A DNA stretch of 64,000 nucleotides, taken from assembly GCA_032052615.1 (NCBI GenBank), contig DAMBWF010000004.1:124001-188000 (forward strand), given 5' to 3'. The stretch comes from Pseudomonas_T sp032052615 (GTDB lineage: Bacteria > Pseudomonadota > Gammaproteobacteria > Pseudomonadales > Pseudomonadaceae). The notes beneath the pieces were generated by a model. It did not search any database. It had not been told where the DNA came from and worked only from the letters and a program-made list of their open reading frames with translations. The number at the start of each line of letters is the position of its first letter. Positions within the stretch are counted from its first letter, which is position 1. The position numbers and the translations under genes were made by a program. Positions 47,287-56,981 of this stretch are shown one piece after another.

Positions 47287-47445
47287 CGCGACAGGCCGGG
47301 ATTTCCGTTCCGGCCCTCGCCGGTCGCGCGCTCCGACGGGCGCGGCCGGGGCGAACCGCGTCGGCTCGACCCCGGTCGCCCGATCCCGTAAGGTAGGGCG
47401 TCGAATGGACCCAGCCGCCTGGCCCCACGCGCACGACGGAAACCT

Positions 47446-48396
<951 letters not shown>

Positions 48397-48442
48397 TTCT
48401 CCTCCGCTCCGGAAGCCGCCGGCGCGGCTTCCGAGCATTCCC

Positions 48443-49768
48443 ATGTCCCGACCTTCTCCCCTCGCGCTTCCCTCGTACCTCGCCGAGCGCCTGGCGCCCT
48501 GGCGCGCCGCGCCGCGCTGGCGCGTGGCATTCAGCGGCGGGCTGGACTCCACCGTGTTGTTGCACCTGCTCGCCCACCATCCGCAGCGGAGCGCCTGGCC
48601 CCCCTTGAGCGCCCTGCATGTCGAGCATGGCCTGCAAGCGGCGTCGACCGCCTGGCCGGCCCACTGCCAGTCCATCTGCGAAGCGCTCGGCGTGCCGCTG
48701 GAGACCGTCGGCGTGCGGGTGGAACCAGGGGCCAGCCTCGAACGCGCGGCACGGGAGGCCCGTTATGGTGCCTTCGCCCAGGTCCTGGCCGACGGCGAAC
48801 TGCTGCTCACAGCCCATCACCGCGACGATCAGGCGGAAACGCTGCTGTTCCGGCTGTTGCGCGGGGCCGGCGTGCGTGGCTTGGCGGCCATGCCGGACCG
48901 GCGCCGTCTCGGCCGCGGCTGGCTGGCCCGTCCGCTGCTGGGCATCGAGCGGGCCGAGCTTGAACGCTATGCCCTCCAGCACGGCCTGCGCTGGGTGGAC
49001 GATCCGTCCAATGCCGATACCCGCCTGGCGCGCAACTACCTGCGCCATGACGTCCTGCCCTTGCTGCGGGCTCGCTGGCCGCAGGCCGACGCGGCGCTGG
49101 CGCGCAGCGCCGCGCACCTGCGCGAAGCGGAGACCCTGCTTGGCGAATTGGCCTCGATCGACCTGGGCAACGCCCGTAGCGCCTCGCGCTGGCCCTGGCT
49201 GGCGCTGCCGTCTCTCGCCCTGGAACCACTGGCCCGCCTGTCGCCGGCGCGCCAGCGCAACGCCCTGCGTAATTGGCTGGCGCCCTTCACGGTGTTGCCG
49301 GACCAGGATCACTGGGCCGGCTGGGAGGCGTTGCGGGACGCCCGCGAGGCCGCCTCGCCGGTCTGGCGGCTGGCCCGTGGCGAGCTGCACCGGGGCGACG
49401 GGCGGCTGTGGTGGTTGTCCGGCGACTGGCTACGTCCGCCGCCGCCCGCGCCTGCCTGGCACCCTGGCCTCGATCGGCTGGCGCTACCGGGAAATGGCGT
49501 CTTGGGCTGGGCGGGCGAGGCACCCGTTGGCGACTGGGAGGTGCGTTATCGGCGCGGCGGGGAATGCCTGGCGGTCCCAGGGCGGGGGCGGCGCGATCTC
49601 AAACGCTTGCTCAACGAAGCCGGCATCCCCGGGTTCGCGCGCGGCCGATTGCCGCTGCTCTACCGCGATGGCCAGCTATGCGCGGTGGCCAACCTGCCGG
49701 GCCTGGACCGTCTCCACGGGCAGGGCGCCGCGCTGCGCTGGACCCCGCCGCCGGGCGATCCGGTTTGA
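48443..49768 (+). CDS. tilS: tRNA(Ile)-lysidine synthase
   Basis: TilS converts C34 of the AUA-reading tRNA(Ile) to lysidine, changing its codon and amino acid specificity. The 441-residue protein has the PP-loop SGGLDST at residues 31-37, the HHRDDQAETLLFRLLRGAG block near residue 118, a middle TilS domain, and the C-terminal substrate-binding domain (RRGGECLAVPGRGRRDLKRLLNEAGIP). It follows accA by 46 bases and is probably co-transcribed. Confidence 0.95.
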   Translation: MSRPSPLALPSYLAERLAPWRAAPRWRVAFSGGLDSTVLLHLLAHHPQRSAWPPLSALHVEHGLQAASTAWPAHCQSICEALGVPLETVGVRVEPGASLERAAREARYGAFAQVLADGELLLTAHHRDDQAETLLFRLLRGAGVRGLAAMPDRRRLGRGWLARPLLGIERAELERYALQHGLRWVDDPSNADTRLARNYLRHDVLPLLRARWPQADAALARSAAHLREAETLLGELASIDLGNARSASRWPWLALPSLALEPLARLSPARQRNALRNWLAPFTVLPDQDHWAGWEALRDAREAASPVWRLARGELHRGDGRLWWLSGDWLRPPPPAPAWHPGLDRLALPGNGVLGWAGEAPVGDWEVRYRRGGECLAVPGRGRRDLKRLLNEAGIPGFARGRLPLLYRDGQLCAVANLPGLDRLHGQGAALRWTPPPGDPV

Positions 49769-49793
49769 GCTGGGCAGGCATTGCGGGTAGACT
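49765..49793 (+). promoter_or_regulatory. Possible sigma-70 promoter upstream of pyrG
   Basis: TTGAGC (49765-49770) and TAGACT (49788-49793) are separated by 17 bases and each matches four of six consensus positions. The -35 overlaps the tilS stop codon. Use of this promoter would give pyrG a leader of about 145 nucleotides. Confidence 0.4.
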
Positions 49794-49946
49794 ACGCTCC
49801 CGTCTTACTAGCGCTTCTGTGGGTCTCCTGGACTCCGCAGCGGCGTGCATTGCCGGCGAGGCGACAGCCTCGCCCGTACAGGGCCCAGGCCCGACTCGGC
49901 TTCCTGGCGGCGCCAGCCGCCCAAACGCAGACTTCTAGGGTTTTTC

Positions 49947-51578
49947 ATGACGCGCTACATCTTCGTCACGGGCGGTGTTGTTTCTTCATTGGGGAAAGGC
50001 ATCGCCTCGGCTTCATTGGCGGCCATCCTGGAGGCGCGGGGCCTGAAGGTCACGATGCTCAAGCTGGACCCTTACATCAACGTCGATCCGGGCACCATGA
50101 GCCCGTTCCAGCACGGCGAAGTATTCGTCACCCATGACGGCGCCGAGACCGATCTCGACCTGGGCCACTACGAGCGGTTTATCCGCACGACCATGACCCA
50201 GAACAACAACTTCACCACCGGCCGCGTCTACGAGGACGTGCTGCGTCGCGAGCGCCGTGGCGACTACCTGGGCGCCACCATCCAGGTGATCCCGCACATC
50301 ACCGACGAGATCAAGCGGCGCATCATCAAGGGCGCCGGCGACGCCGACGTGGCCATGGTGGAGATCGGCGGCACGGTGGGCGACATCGAGTCGCAACCGT
50401 TCCTCGAAGCGATCCGCCAGCTGCGGGTCGAGGTGGGCGCCAAGCGCGCCATGCTCATGCACCTGACCCTGGTGCCTTACATCGCCACCGCCGGCGAGAC
50501 CAAGACCAAGCCGACCCAACACTCGGTGAAGGAGCTGCGCTCCATCGGCCTGCAGCCCGACGTGCTGATCTGCCGTTCCGACCACGAAATCGACCTGTCC
50601 TCGCGGCGCAAGATCGCCCTGTTCACCAACGTCGAGGAGCGGGCGGTGATCGCCCTGGAAGACGTGGATACCATCTACCGCATCCCCTCGGTGCTGCACG
50701 CCCAGGGCCTGGACGACTACGTCGTCGAGCGCTTCGGCCTGCAGTGCGGCGGCGCCGACCTGTCGGAATGGGATCGCGTGGTGGACGCCAAGCTGAACCC
50801 GGAGAAGGAAGTCACCATCGCCATGGTCGGTAAGTACATGGAGCTGCTGGACGCCTACAAGTCGCTGATCGAAGCCATGAGCCATGCCGGCATCCAGAAC
50901 CGAACCCGGGTGAACCTGCGCTACATCGATTCGGAAGACATCGAGAACCACGGCACCGGCTTGCTGGAGGACGTGGACGCCATCCTCGTGCCGGGTGGCT
51001 TCGGCCTGCGCGGCGTGGAAGGCAAGATTCGCACCGTGCAGTACGCGCGGGAAAACAAGATTCCCTACCTGGGCATCTGCCTGGGCATGCAGGTGGCGGT
51101 CATCGAATTCGCTCGCAACGTGATGGGATGGGGCGATGCCAACTCCACCGAGTTCGACAAGACCAGCGGCCATCCCGTGGTCGGTCTGATCGCCGAATGG
51201 CAAGACGCGGCCGGCACCACCGAGATTCGCAGCGAAGCCTCCGACCTGGGCGGCACCATGCGCCTGGGGGCCCAGGACTGCCGCCTCGAGGCGGGCTCCC
51301 AAGTGCACGCCTGCTACGGCAAGGAGGTGATCGTCGAGCGTCACCGCCACCGCTACGAAGTGAACAACAACCTGCTGCCACAGCTCGTCGGCGCCGGTCT
51401 CAAGGTTACCGGGCGCTCCTCTGACGGCGCGTTGGTGGAAGTGGTGGAGAGCCAGGACCATCCATGGTTCGTCGCCTGCCAGTTCCACCCGGAATTCACC
51501 TCCACGCCTCGTGACGGCCACCCGCTGTTCAGCGGCTTCGTCAACGCGGCCCTGGCCCAGAAGGCACGCAAGGCATGA
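49947..51578 (+). CDS. pyrG: CTP synthase
   Basis: PyrG aminates UTP to CTP with glutamine and ATP. The 543-residue protein has the N-terminal synthetase domain (TGGVVSSLGKGIASASLA) and a C-terminal class I glutamine amidotransferase domain with nucleophile C378 (GICLGMQ), H514 and E516 (QFHPEF). The ATG at 49947 is fixed by homology; upstream in-frame sequence is unrelated. ATGA overlap couples it to kdsA. Confidence 0.98.
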   Translation: MTRYIFVTGGVVSSLGKGIASASLAAILEARGLKVTMLKLDPYINVDPGTMSPFQHGEVFVTHDGAETDLDLGHYERFIRTTMTQNNNFTTGRVYEDVLRRERRGDYLGATIQVIPHITDEIKRRIIKGAGDADVAMVEIGGTVGDIESQPFLEAIRQLRVEVGAKRAMLMHLTLVPYIATAGETKTKPTQHSVKELRSIGLQPDVLICRSDHEIDLSSRRKIALFTNVEERAVIALEDVDTIYRIPSVLHAQGLDDYVVERFGLQCGGADLSEWDRVVDAKLNPEKEVTIAMVGKYMELLDAYKSLIEAMSHAGIQNRTRVNLRYIDSEDIENHGTGLLEDVDAILVPGGFGLRGVEGKIRTVQYARENKIPYLGICLGMQVAVIEFARNVMGWGDANSTEFDKTSGHPVVGLIAEWQDAAGTTEIRSEASDLGGTMRLGAQDCRLEAGSQVHACYGKEVIVERHRHRYEVNNNLLPQLVGAGLKVTGRSSDGALVEVVESQDHPWFVACQFHPEFTSTPRDGHPLFSGFVNAALAQKARKA

Positions 51579-52420
51579 CCCAGAAAACCGTTCGCGTTGG
51601 CGCCCTCGAGATCGCCAACGACAAGCCCTTCGTGCTGTTCGGCGGCATGAACGTCCTCGAATCCCGGGACATGGCCCTGAGGGTCTGCGAGGAGTACGCG
51701 CGGGTCACCGAGAAGCTCGGCATTCCTTACGTCTTCAAGGCCAGCTTCGACAAGGCCAATCGCTCGTCCATCACGTCGTTCCGCGGCCCGGGCCTCGACG
51801 AGGGCATGAAGATTTTCGAGGAGGTGAAGAAGACCTTCGGCGTGCCGGTGATCACCGACGTTCACGAGCCCTACCAGGCGCAGCCGGTGGCGGATGTCTG
51901 CGACATCATCCAATTGCCGGCCTTCCTCTCGCGTCAGACCGACCTGGTGGTGGCCATGGCCAAGACCGGCGCGGTGATCAACATCAAGAAGGCGCAGTTC
52001 CTCGCGCCTCAGGAAATGAAACACATCCTGAGGAAGTGCGAGGAGGCTGGTAACGACCGGCTGATCCTCTGCGAGCGCGGCTCCAGCTTCGGCTACAACA
52101 ACCTGGTGGTGGACATGCTCGGCTTCGGCATCATGAAGCAGCTCGGCTACCCGGTGTTCTTCGATGTCACCCACGCCCTGCAAATGCCGGGCGGGCGCGC
52201 GGACTCCGCCGGCGGCCGCCGCGCCCAGGTCACCGACCTGGCCAAGGCCGGCATGAGCCAGGGCTTGGCCGGCCTGTTCCTCGAAGCCCATCCCGATCCG
52301 GATCATGCCCGCTGCGACGGCCCCTGCGCGCTGCGCCTGGACAAGCTGGAGCCCTTCCTCGACCAGCTCAAGCGTCTGGACGACCTGGTGAAGAGCTTTC
52401 CGCCAATCGAGACTGCCTGA
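51575..52420 (+). CDS. kdsA: 3-deoxy-8-phosphooctulonate synthase
   Basis: KdsA condenses phosphoenolpyruvate with arabinose 5-phosphate to make KDO 8-phosphate for the LPS inner core. The 281-residue TIM-barrel protein has FVLFGGMNVLESRD near the N terminus, the KASFDKANRSS substrate loop near residue 55, and DVTHALQMPGG near residue 195. It overlaps pyrG by four bases, linking CTP supply (needed for CMP-KDO) with KDO synthesis. Confidence 0.97.
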   Translation: MTQKTVRVGALEIANDKPFVLFGGMNVLESRDMALRVCEEYARVTEKLGIPYVFKASFDKANRSSITSFRGPGLDEGMKIFEEVKKTFGVPVITDVHEPYQAQPVADVCDIIQLPAFLSRQTDLVVAMAKTGAVINIKKAQFLAPQEMKHILRKCEEAGNDRLILCERGSSFGYNNLVVDMLGFGIMKQLGYPVFFDVTHALQMPGGRADSAGGRRAQVTDLAKAGMSQGLAGLFLEAHPDPDHARCDGPCALRLDKLEPFLDQLKRLDDLVKSFPPIETA

Positions 52421-52557
52421 ACCGGGTGTTCTCCGGTAGAGTGCCCCACGAACCCGCCCGGCGCCGCCGGGCCGCCGTCGGCGAGGGCCCTGCCGGAACC
52501 GCCCGCGCCGTCGGTCTGCAATCGGACCGCAGTGTTTTCGTCAATATCTGGAGTGCT

Positions 52558-52565
52558 AACAAGAA
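52558..52565 (+). promoter_or_regulatory. AAnAAnAA (Hfq/Crc-type) motif at the eno start codon
   Basis: AACAAGAA fits the catabolite-activity motif AAnAAnAA exactly and lies between the Shine-Dalgarno sequence GGAG (52550-52553) and the eno ATG, whose A is its last base. In pseudomonads, Hfq with Crc binds such A-rich triplet motifs at translation starts and represses when preferred carbon is present. Position and sequence are clear; function here is inferred. Confidence 0.45.
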
Positions 52566-53854
52566 TGGCAAAGATCGTCGACATCAAGGGTCGTGAGGTT
52601 CTCGACTCCCGCGGCAACCCCACCGTGGAAGCCGATGTGATCCTGGACAACGGTATCGTCGGCAGCGCCTGCGCGCCGTCCGGCGCTTCCACCGGGTCCC
52701 GCGAAGCCCTGGAACTGCGCGACGGCGATAAGAGCCGCTACCTGGGCAAGGGCGTGCTCAAGGCGGTCGCCAACGTCAACGGTCCGATCCGGGACCTGCT
52801 GATGGGCAAGGACCCGGCCGACCAGAAGGCCCTCGACCGCGCCATGATCGAAGCCGACGGCACCGAGAACAAATCCAAATTCGGCGCCAATGCCATTCTC
52901 GCCGTGTCCCTGGCCGCCGCCAAGGCCGCCGCCCAGGATGCCGATCTGCCGCTCTATGCCCATATCGCCAACCTCAACGGCACCCCCGGCCAGTACTCCA
53001 TGCCGGTGCCGATGATGAACATCATCAACGGTGGCGAGCACGCCGATAACAATGTCGACATCCAGGAGTTCATGGTCCAGCCGGTGGGCGCCAAGACCTT
53101 CGCCGATGCCCTGCGCATGGGCGCGGAGATCTTCCACCATCTCAAGGCCGTGCTGAAGGCGCGCGGGCTGAGCACCGCGGTGGGCGACGAGGGCGGTTTC
53201 GCGCCGAACCTCGCCTCCAACGAGGAAGCCCTGGGCGCCATCGCCGAGGCCGTGGAGAAGGCCGGCTACACCCTGGGCGGCGACGTGACCCTGGCCCTGG
53301 ACTGCGCCTCCAGCGAGTTCTTCGAGAATGGCGAGTACGACTTGGCGGGCGAGGGCAAGCGCTTCGACGCGGCCGGTTTCGCCGACTACCTGGCCGGGTT
53401 GACCCAGCGCTACCCGATCATCTCCATCGAGGACGGCATGGACGAGTCCGACTGGGCCGGCTGGAAGGGCCTGACCGACAAGATCGGCGCCAAGGTCCAG
53501 CTGGTGGGCGACGACTTGTTCGTGACCAACACCAAGATCCTCAAGGAAGGCATCGAGAAAGGCATCGCCAACTCGATCCTGATCAAGTTCAACCAGATCG
53601 GCTCGCTGACCGAGACCCTGGAAGCCATCCAGATGGCCAAGGCCGCCGGCTACACCGCGGTGATCTCCCACCGTTCCGGCGAAACCGAGGACAGCACCAT
53701 CGCCGACCTGGCCGTGGGAACCGCGGCCGGGCAGATCAAGACCGGCTCGCTGTGCCGGTCCGATCGCGTCTCCAAGTACAACCAATTGCTGCGCATCGAA
53801 GAGCAATTGGGCGGAAAAGCCCCGTACCGGGGCCGCGCGGAGTTCCGTGGCTGA
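52565..53854 (+). CDS. eno: Enolase
   Basis: Enolase interconverts 2-phosphoglycerate and phosphoenolpyruvate and is also a component of RNA degradosomes in some proteobacteria. The 429-residue protein carries the ILDSRGNPTVE-type start (VLDSRGNPTVEADV), NIINGGEHADNNVDIQE, the SIEDGMDESDWAGW metal-ligand segment, and the signature LIKFNQIGSLTETLEA. The ATG at 52565 follows GGAG and an A-rich spacer. A terminator follows; kdsA lies 144 bases upstream, so eno may also have its own promoter. Confidence 0.98.
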   Translation: MAKIVDIKGREVLDSRGNPTVEADVILDNGIVGSACAPSGASTGSREALELRDGDKSRYLGKGVLKAVANVNGPIRDLLMGKDPADQKALDRAMIEADGTENKSKFGANAILAVSLAAAKAAAQDADLPLYAHIANLNGTPGQYSMPVPMMNIINGGEHADNNVDIQEFMVQPVGAKTFADALRMGAEIFHHLKAVLKARGLSTAVGDEGGFAPNLASNEEALGAIAEAVEKAGYTLGGDVTLALDCASSEFFENGEYDLAGEGKRFDAAGFADYLAGLTQRYPIISIEDGMDESDWAGWKGLTDKIGAKVQLVGDDLFVTNTKILKEGIEKGIANSILIKFNQIGSLTETLEAIQMAKAAGYTAVISHRSGETEDSTIADLAVGTAAGQIKTGSLCRSDRVSKYNQLLRIEEQLGGKAPYRGRAEFRG

Positions 53855-53871
53855 CGGTCGCATGGTAAAAG

Positions 53872-53897
53872 AAGGGCGGCGCGAGCCGCCCTTTTTT
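53872..53897 (+). terminator. Rho-independent terminator after eno
   Basis: AAGGGCGGC and GCCGCCCTT form a nine-base-pair stem around GCGA, followed by T residues (six in total at 53892-53897). It is 17 bases after the eno stop codon and should separate eno from ftsB-ispD. Confidence 0.92.
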
Positions 53898-53985
53898 CAT
53901 GGGGCGGGTTCCACGTTGGCGCCAGCCTGGCGTTCCGCCCCCGAAACCGGATGTGTCCTCGACCCTTTGCCCATGCTTTCGACCC

Positions 53986-54264
53986 ATGCGTAGCCCTTAT
54001 TGGTTGTTCGTCGTGCTGATCCTGCTACTGGCGGGGTTGCAGTATCGCCTGTGGGTGGGCGACGGCAGCCTCGCCCAGGTGACCGAGCTCAAGCAGCAGA
54101 TTTCCGACCAGAAGGGCGAGAACGAGCGACTGCTGGAGCGCAACCGGATTCTCGAGGCCGAGGTGCTCGAATTGAAGAAGGGCACGGAAACCGTCGAGGA
54201 ACGGGCGCGGCACGAATTGGGCATGGTGAAAGAGGGCGAGACCCTCTACCAATTGGCCGAATGA
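53986..54264 (+). CDS. ftsB: Cell division protein FtsB
   Basis: FtsB is a divisome protein that bridges FtsL and FtsQ. The 92-residue protein has a short cytoplasmic start, one membrane helix (about residues 5-21, WLFVVLILLLAGLQYRLWVG) and a periplasmic coiled coil (about 28-70), ending with RARHELGMVKEGETLYQL, typical of FtsB. The ATG at 53986 directly precedes the membrane helix; an upstream extension of the frame is not homologous. ATGA overlaps ispD, the usual gammaproteobacterial pairing. Confidence 0.95.
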   Translation: MRSPYWLFVVLILLLAGLQYRLWVGDGSLAQVTELKQQISDQKGENERLLERNRILEAEVLELKKGTETVEERARHELGMVKEGETLYQLAE

Positions 54265-54977
54265 GCGCCGCGTCCTCTCAGGGACCCGCCTTCTGGGTGG
54301 TGATCCCCGCCGCCGGCGTCGGTGCGCGCATGCGCGCCGACCGTCCCAAGCAGTACTTGGAACTGGCCGGGCGCACGCTGCTGGAACATACCCTCGCGTG
54401 TTTTCTCGATCACCCCGGCCTGCGGGGCTTGGTGGTCAGCCTGGCCGTCGACGATCCCTACTGGCCCGAGCTGGCCGCCGCCGCCGACCCGCGCCTGTGG
54501 CGCGCCGATGGCGGCGCCGAGCGCGCCGATTCGGTGCTGGCCGGGCTGCGCTGCCTGGCATCGCGGGGGGCGCGGGACGGCGACTGGGTGCTGGTTCATG
54601 ACGCGGCGCGGCCGAACCTCGACCGCGCCGACCTGGATCGCTTGTTGGCCACCTTGGCGGACGACCCGGTGGGTGGCCTGCTGGCCGTTCCCGCCCGGGA
54701 CACCCTCAAGCGGATCGGCCCGGACGGACGCGTCGGTGAAACCCTCGACCGGTCGCGTATCTGGCAAGCCTTCACGCCGCAGATGTTCCGCCTGGGCCCG
54801 CTGGCGCGAGCCATCGAGGCCGCCTTGCAGGCAGGCATCCCGATCACCGACGAGGCATCGGCCATGGAGCGGGCGGGGAGCGCGCCGCGCCTGGTGGAGG
54901 GCCGGGCGGACAATCTCAAGATCACCCACCCGGAAGACCTGCTCTGGCTTCGTCGGGCCTGGGCTCGAAAGCAATAG
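54261..54977 (+). CDS. ispD: 2-C-methyl-D-erythritol 4-phosphate cytidylyltransferase
   Basis: IspD makes CDP-methylerythritol in the MEP pathway. The 238-residue protein has the nucleotide-binding start VIPAAGVGARMRADRPKQYL, the VHDAARP segment near residue 113, and QAFTPQMFR near residue 171. It overlaps ftsB by four bases. ispF, which is often fused or adjacent, lies 3.1 kb downstream here, after a geneless block and the formaldehyde genes. Confidence 0.96.
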   Translation: MSAASSQGPAFWVVIPAAGVGARMRADRPKQYLELAGRTLLEHTLACFLDHPGLRGLVVSLAVDDPYWPELAAAADPRLWRADGGAERADSVLAGLRCLASRGARDGDWVLVHDAARPNLDRADLDRLLATLADDPVGGLLAVPARDTLKRIGPDGRVGETLDRSRIWQAFTPQMFRLGPLARAIEAALQAGIPITDEASAMERAGSAPRLVEGRADNLKITHPEDLLWLRRAWARKQ

Positions 54978-55786
54978 CGGGCGGCGACCCCCGTTACGGG
55001 TCGACATGCGACCCTGGGGCCGGCGCCGGCTTCCCGCCCGTCTTTTCCACAGTTCAGACCGCCGGCTCGCCCAGCAGCTCGGGTCGCTCCGCTTTGCGCT
55101 CGTCCATCGGCGCTTGCCTTCGTCCGCTTCGCTTTACCGGGAATCGTTTGTCGCCACCAGCCGTGGCGATGCGCCCGTCACGCAGGCCGGACCACTGTTG
55201 TCCCGGTTGTCGCTCGCCAAGCCCGGGTCACGAGTCCGCCATCGGTTCGACAAGCGCTCCAGCTTCGCCTGAGCGCGAGGCTGCATGCCTGCCAACGCTT
55301 CTCTCTCCAGAAGCTGACCGCCCAACGCGCCTTCACCTCGGGCGACGCTTTCCTCCCGCTTGCAACTCGTATGACTGACGCGCCGGAGCTCGGCTTGGTT
55401 TTTTCCGGCTGGGCAGCCGGTAGCAGCTTGTCTGGGCGGAGTGGCATTCGAATCAACGGGCGGCTGAGCCGGGCGGGTTGGCGTTATCGACATGAGGTAC
55501 CTCCTATGGAGGGGCGATGTGTTTCGGCTCGCCTCCGGGAGAGATAGGCATCGGCCGCGGCTGGCCAGGGGCGCCGCTCGGGCCTCTCGCCTCGGGACGA
55601 GCGGCCTCATGAGGCTAGACGGAGGTGCTCCCAAGGGGACGCCACCGCGCGAACTGCCGGTCGGTGGGCAAGCGAACCAAGCCGGCCATCGGCCGAGGGC
55701 CGTTCGCCACGTGGCTTTCGAGTGGTGGGTCGGGCGGGGGCGATGAATTACACTCGGGGTTTTCCAACTCACCGGGATGCCTCGCC
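54978..55786. other. 0.8-kb region with no recognisable gene
   Basis: I find no convincing gene between ispD and adhC. Open frames on both strands (for example 55094-55378 plus and 55134-55772 minus) are long only because of the high GC content. Their products are rich in Arg, Pro and Ser, and they lack ribosome binding sites and homology. Visible structures are alternating complementary hexamers at 54985-55014 (CGACCC, GGGTCG, CGACCC) and a perfect palindrome GAGGTACCTC at 55494-55503. The adhC promoter must lie near the right end. From memory, P. aeruginosa has a LysR-type regulator gene in this slot; no trace of it is visible. Confidence 0.55.
54985..55014 (+). repeat. Alternating complementary hexamers after ispD
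   Basis: CGACCC (54985-54990), GGGTCG (54998-55003) and CGACCC (55009-55014) allow two mutually exclusive hairpins just eight bases after the ispD stop codon. Neither is followed by a T run, so ordinary intrinsic termination is not indicated. Confidence 0.4.
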
Positions 55787-56899
55787 ATGATCAAGTCGCG
55801 CGCCGCCGTCGCCTTCGAACCGAACCAACCGCTGCAGATCGTCGAAGTGGACGTGGCCCCGCCGAAGGCGGGCGAAGTGCTGGTGCGCATCGTCGCCAGC
55901 GGCGTCTGCCACACCGACGCCTACACCTTGTCGGGCGCCGACTCCGAGGGCGTGTTCCCGGCCATCCTCGGCCATGAGGGCGGCGGCATCGTCGAGGCGG
56001 TGGGCGAGGGCGTGACCTCGCTGGCCGTGGGCGATCATGTGATCCCGCTCTATACCGCCGAATGCCGGGAGTGCAAGTTCTGCAAGTCGGGCAAGACCAA
56101 CCTCTGCCAGAAAGTCCGTGCCACCCAGGGCAAAGGCCTGATGCCCGACGGCACCACGCGCTTCTCCTATCAGGGCCAGCCGATCTATCACTACATGGGC
56201 TGCTCCACCTTCTCCGAGTACACCGTGCTGCCGGAAATTTCCCTTGCGAAGATCCCTGAGGATGCCCCGCTGGAAAAGGTCTGCCTGCTGGGCTGCGGCG
56301 TGACCACTGGCATCGGCGCGGTGCTCAATACCGCCAAGGTGGAGGAGGGCGCCACGGTGGCGATCTTCGGCCTGGGCGGCATCGGCCTGGCGGCGATCAT
56401 CGGCGCCCGGATGGCCAAGGCCAGCCGGATCATCGCGGTAGACATCAATCCGGCCAAGTTCGATGTGGCGCGGGAGTTGGGCGCCACCGACTTCGTCAAT
56501 CCGAAAGACCACGACAAGCCGATCCAGGAGGTGATCGTCGAGATGACCGACGGCGGCGTGGACTACAGCTTCGAGTGCGTCGGCAACGTGCAACTGATGC
56601 GCGCCGCCTTGGAGTGCTGCCACAAGGGCTGGGGCGAGTCGACCATCATCGGCGTGGCGCCGGCCGGCGCGGAGATCAGCACCCGGCCGTTCCAACTGGT
56701 CACCGGCCGGGTCTGGCGGGGTTCGGCCTTCGGCGGCGTGAAAGGGCGCACCGAACTGCCCAGCTACGTGGAAAAGGCCCAGCAGGGCGAGATTCCGCTG
56801 GACACCTTCATCACCCACACCATGGGCCTGGAGCGCATCAACGAGGCGTTCGACCTGATGCACGAAGGCAAGAGCATCCGCACCGTCATCCACTTCTGA
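55787..56899 (+). CDS. adhC: S-(hydroxymethyl)glutathione dehydrogenase (class III alcohol dehydrogenase)
   Basis: This enzyme oxidises the glutathione adduct of formaldehyde to S-formylglutathione with NAD+. The 370-residue zinc-dependent dehydrogenase has the catalytic zinc ligands C41, H63 and C170, the structural zinc cysteines C93, C96, C99 and C107, and the Rossmann motif FGLGGIGLAAI near residue 190. The ATG at 55787 (MIKSRAAVAFEPNQPL) is set by homology; the frame is open upstream. fghA, the next enzyme, follows after 82 bases. The gene is also called frmA. Confidence 0.96.
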   Translation: MIKSRAAVAFEPNQPLQIVEVDVAPPKAGEVLVRIVASGVCHTDAYTLSGADSEGVFPAILGHEGGGIVEAVGEGVTSLAVGDHVIPLYTAECRECKFCKSGKTNLCQKVRATQGKGLMPDGTTRFSYQGQPIYHYMGCSTFSEYTVLPEISLAKIPEDAPLEKVCLLGCGVTTGIGAVLNTAKVEEGATVAIFGLGGIGLAAIIGARMAKASRIIAVDINPAKFDVARELGATDFVNPKDHDKPIQEVIVEMTDGGVDYSFECVGNVQLMRAALECCHKGWGESTIIGVAPAGAEISTRPFQLVTGRVWRGSAFGGVKGRTELPSYVEKAQQGEIPLDTFITHTMGLERINEAFDLMHEGKSIRTVIHF

Positions 56900-56936
56900 T
56901 GGCGGTGATGAAATAGCACGGTTGTTCATTCGGATC

Positions 56937-56962
56937 GGTGGAAACCGCGACGCGGTTCCACC
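56937..56962 (+). repeat. Hairpin between adhC and fghA
   Basis: GGTGGAA then CCG (one A bulged) pairs with CGG-TTCCACC around a CGACG loop, giving about ten base pairs in the 82-base gap. There is no T run. It may stabilise the upstream mRNA or adjust the ratio of the two enzymes. Confidence 0.45.
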
Positions 56963-56981
56963 CCTGCGCGAGAGCTTTGCC

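Noticed and set aside
55290..55390. Possible integron attC-like repeats in the geneless block
   Set aside because: Some AAC/GTT-type core-like words occur, but no paired core sites or cassette structure could be found.
55134..55772. 212-residue minus-strand frame in the geneless block
   Set aside because: Low-complexity Arg/Pro/Ser composition, no ribosome binding site and no recognisable domain; specifically checked for a LysR-type helix-turn-helix and none is seen.
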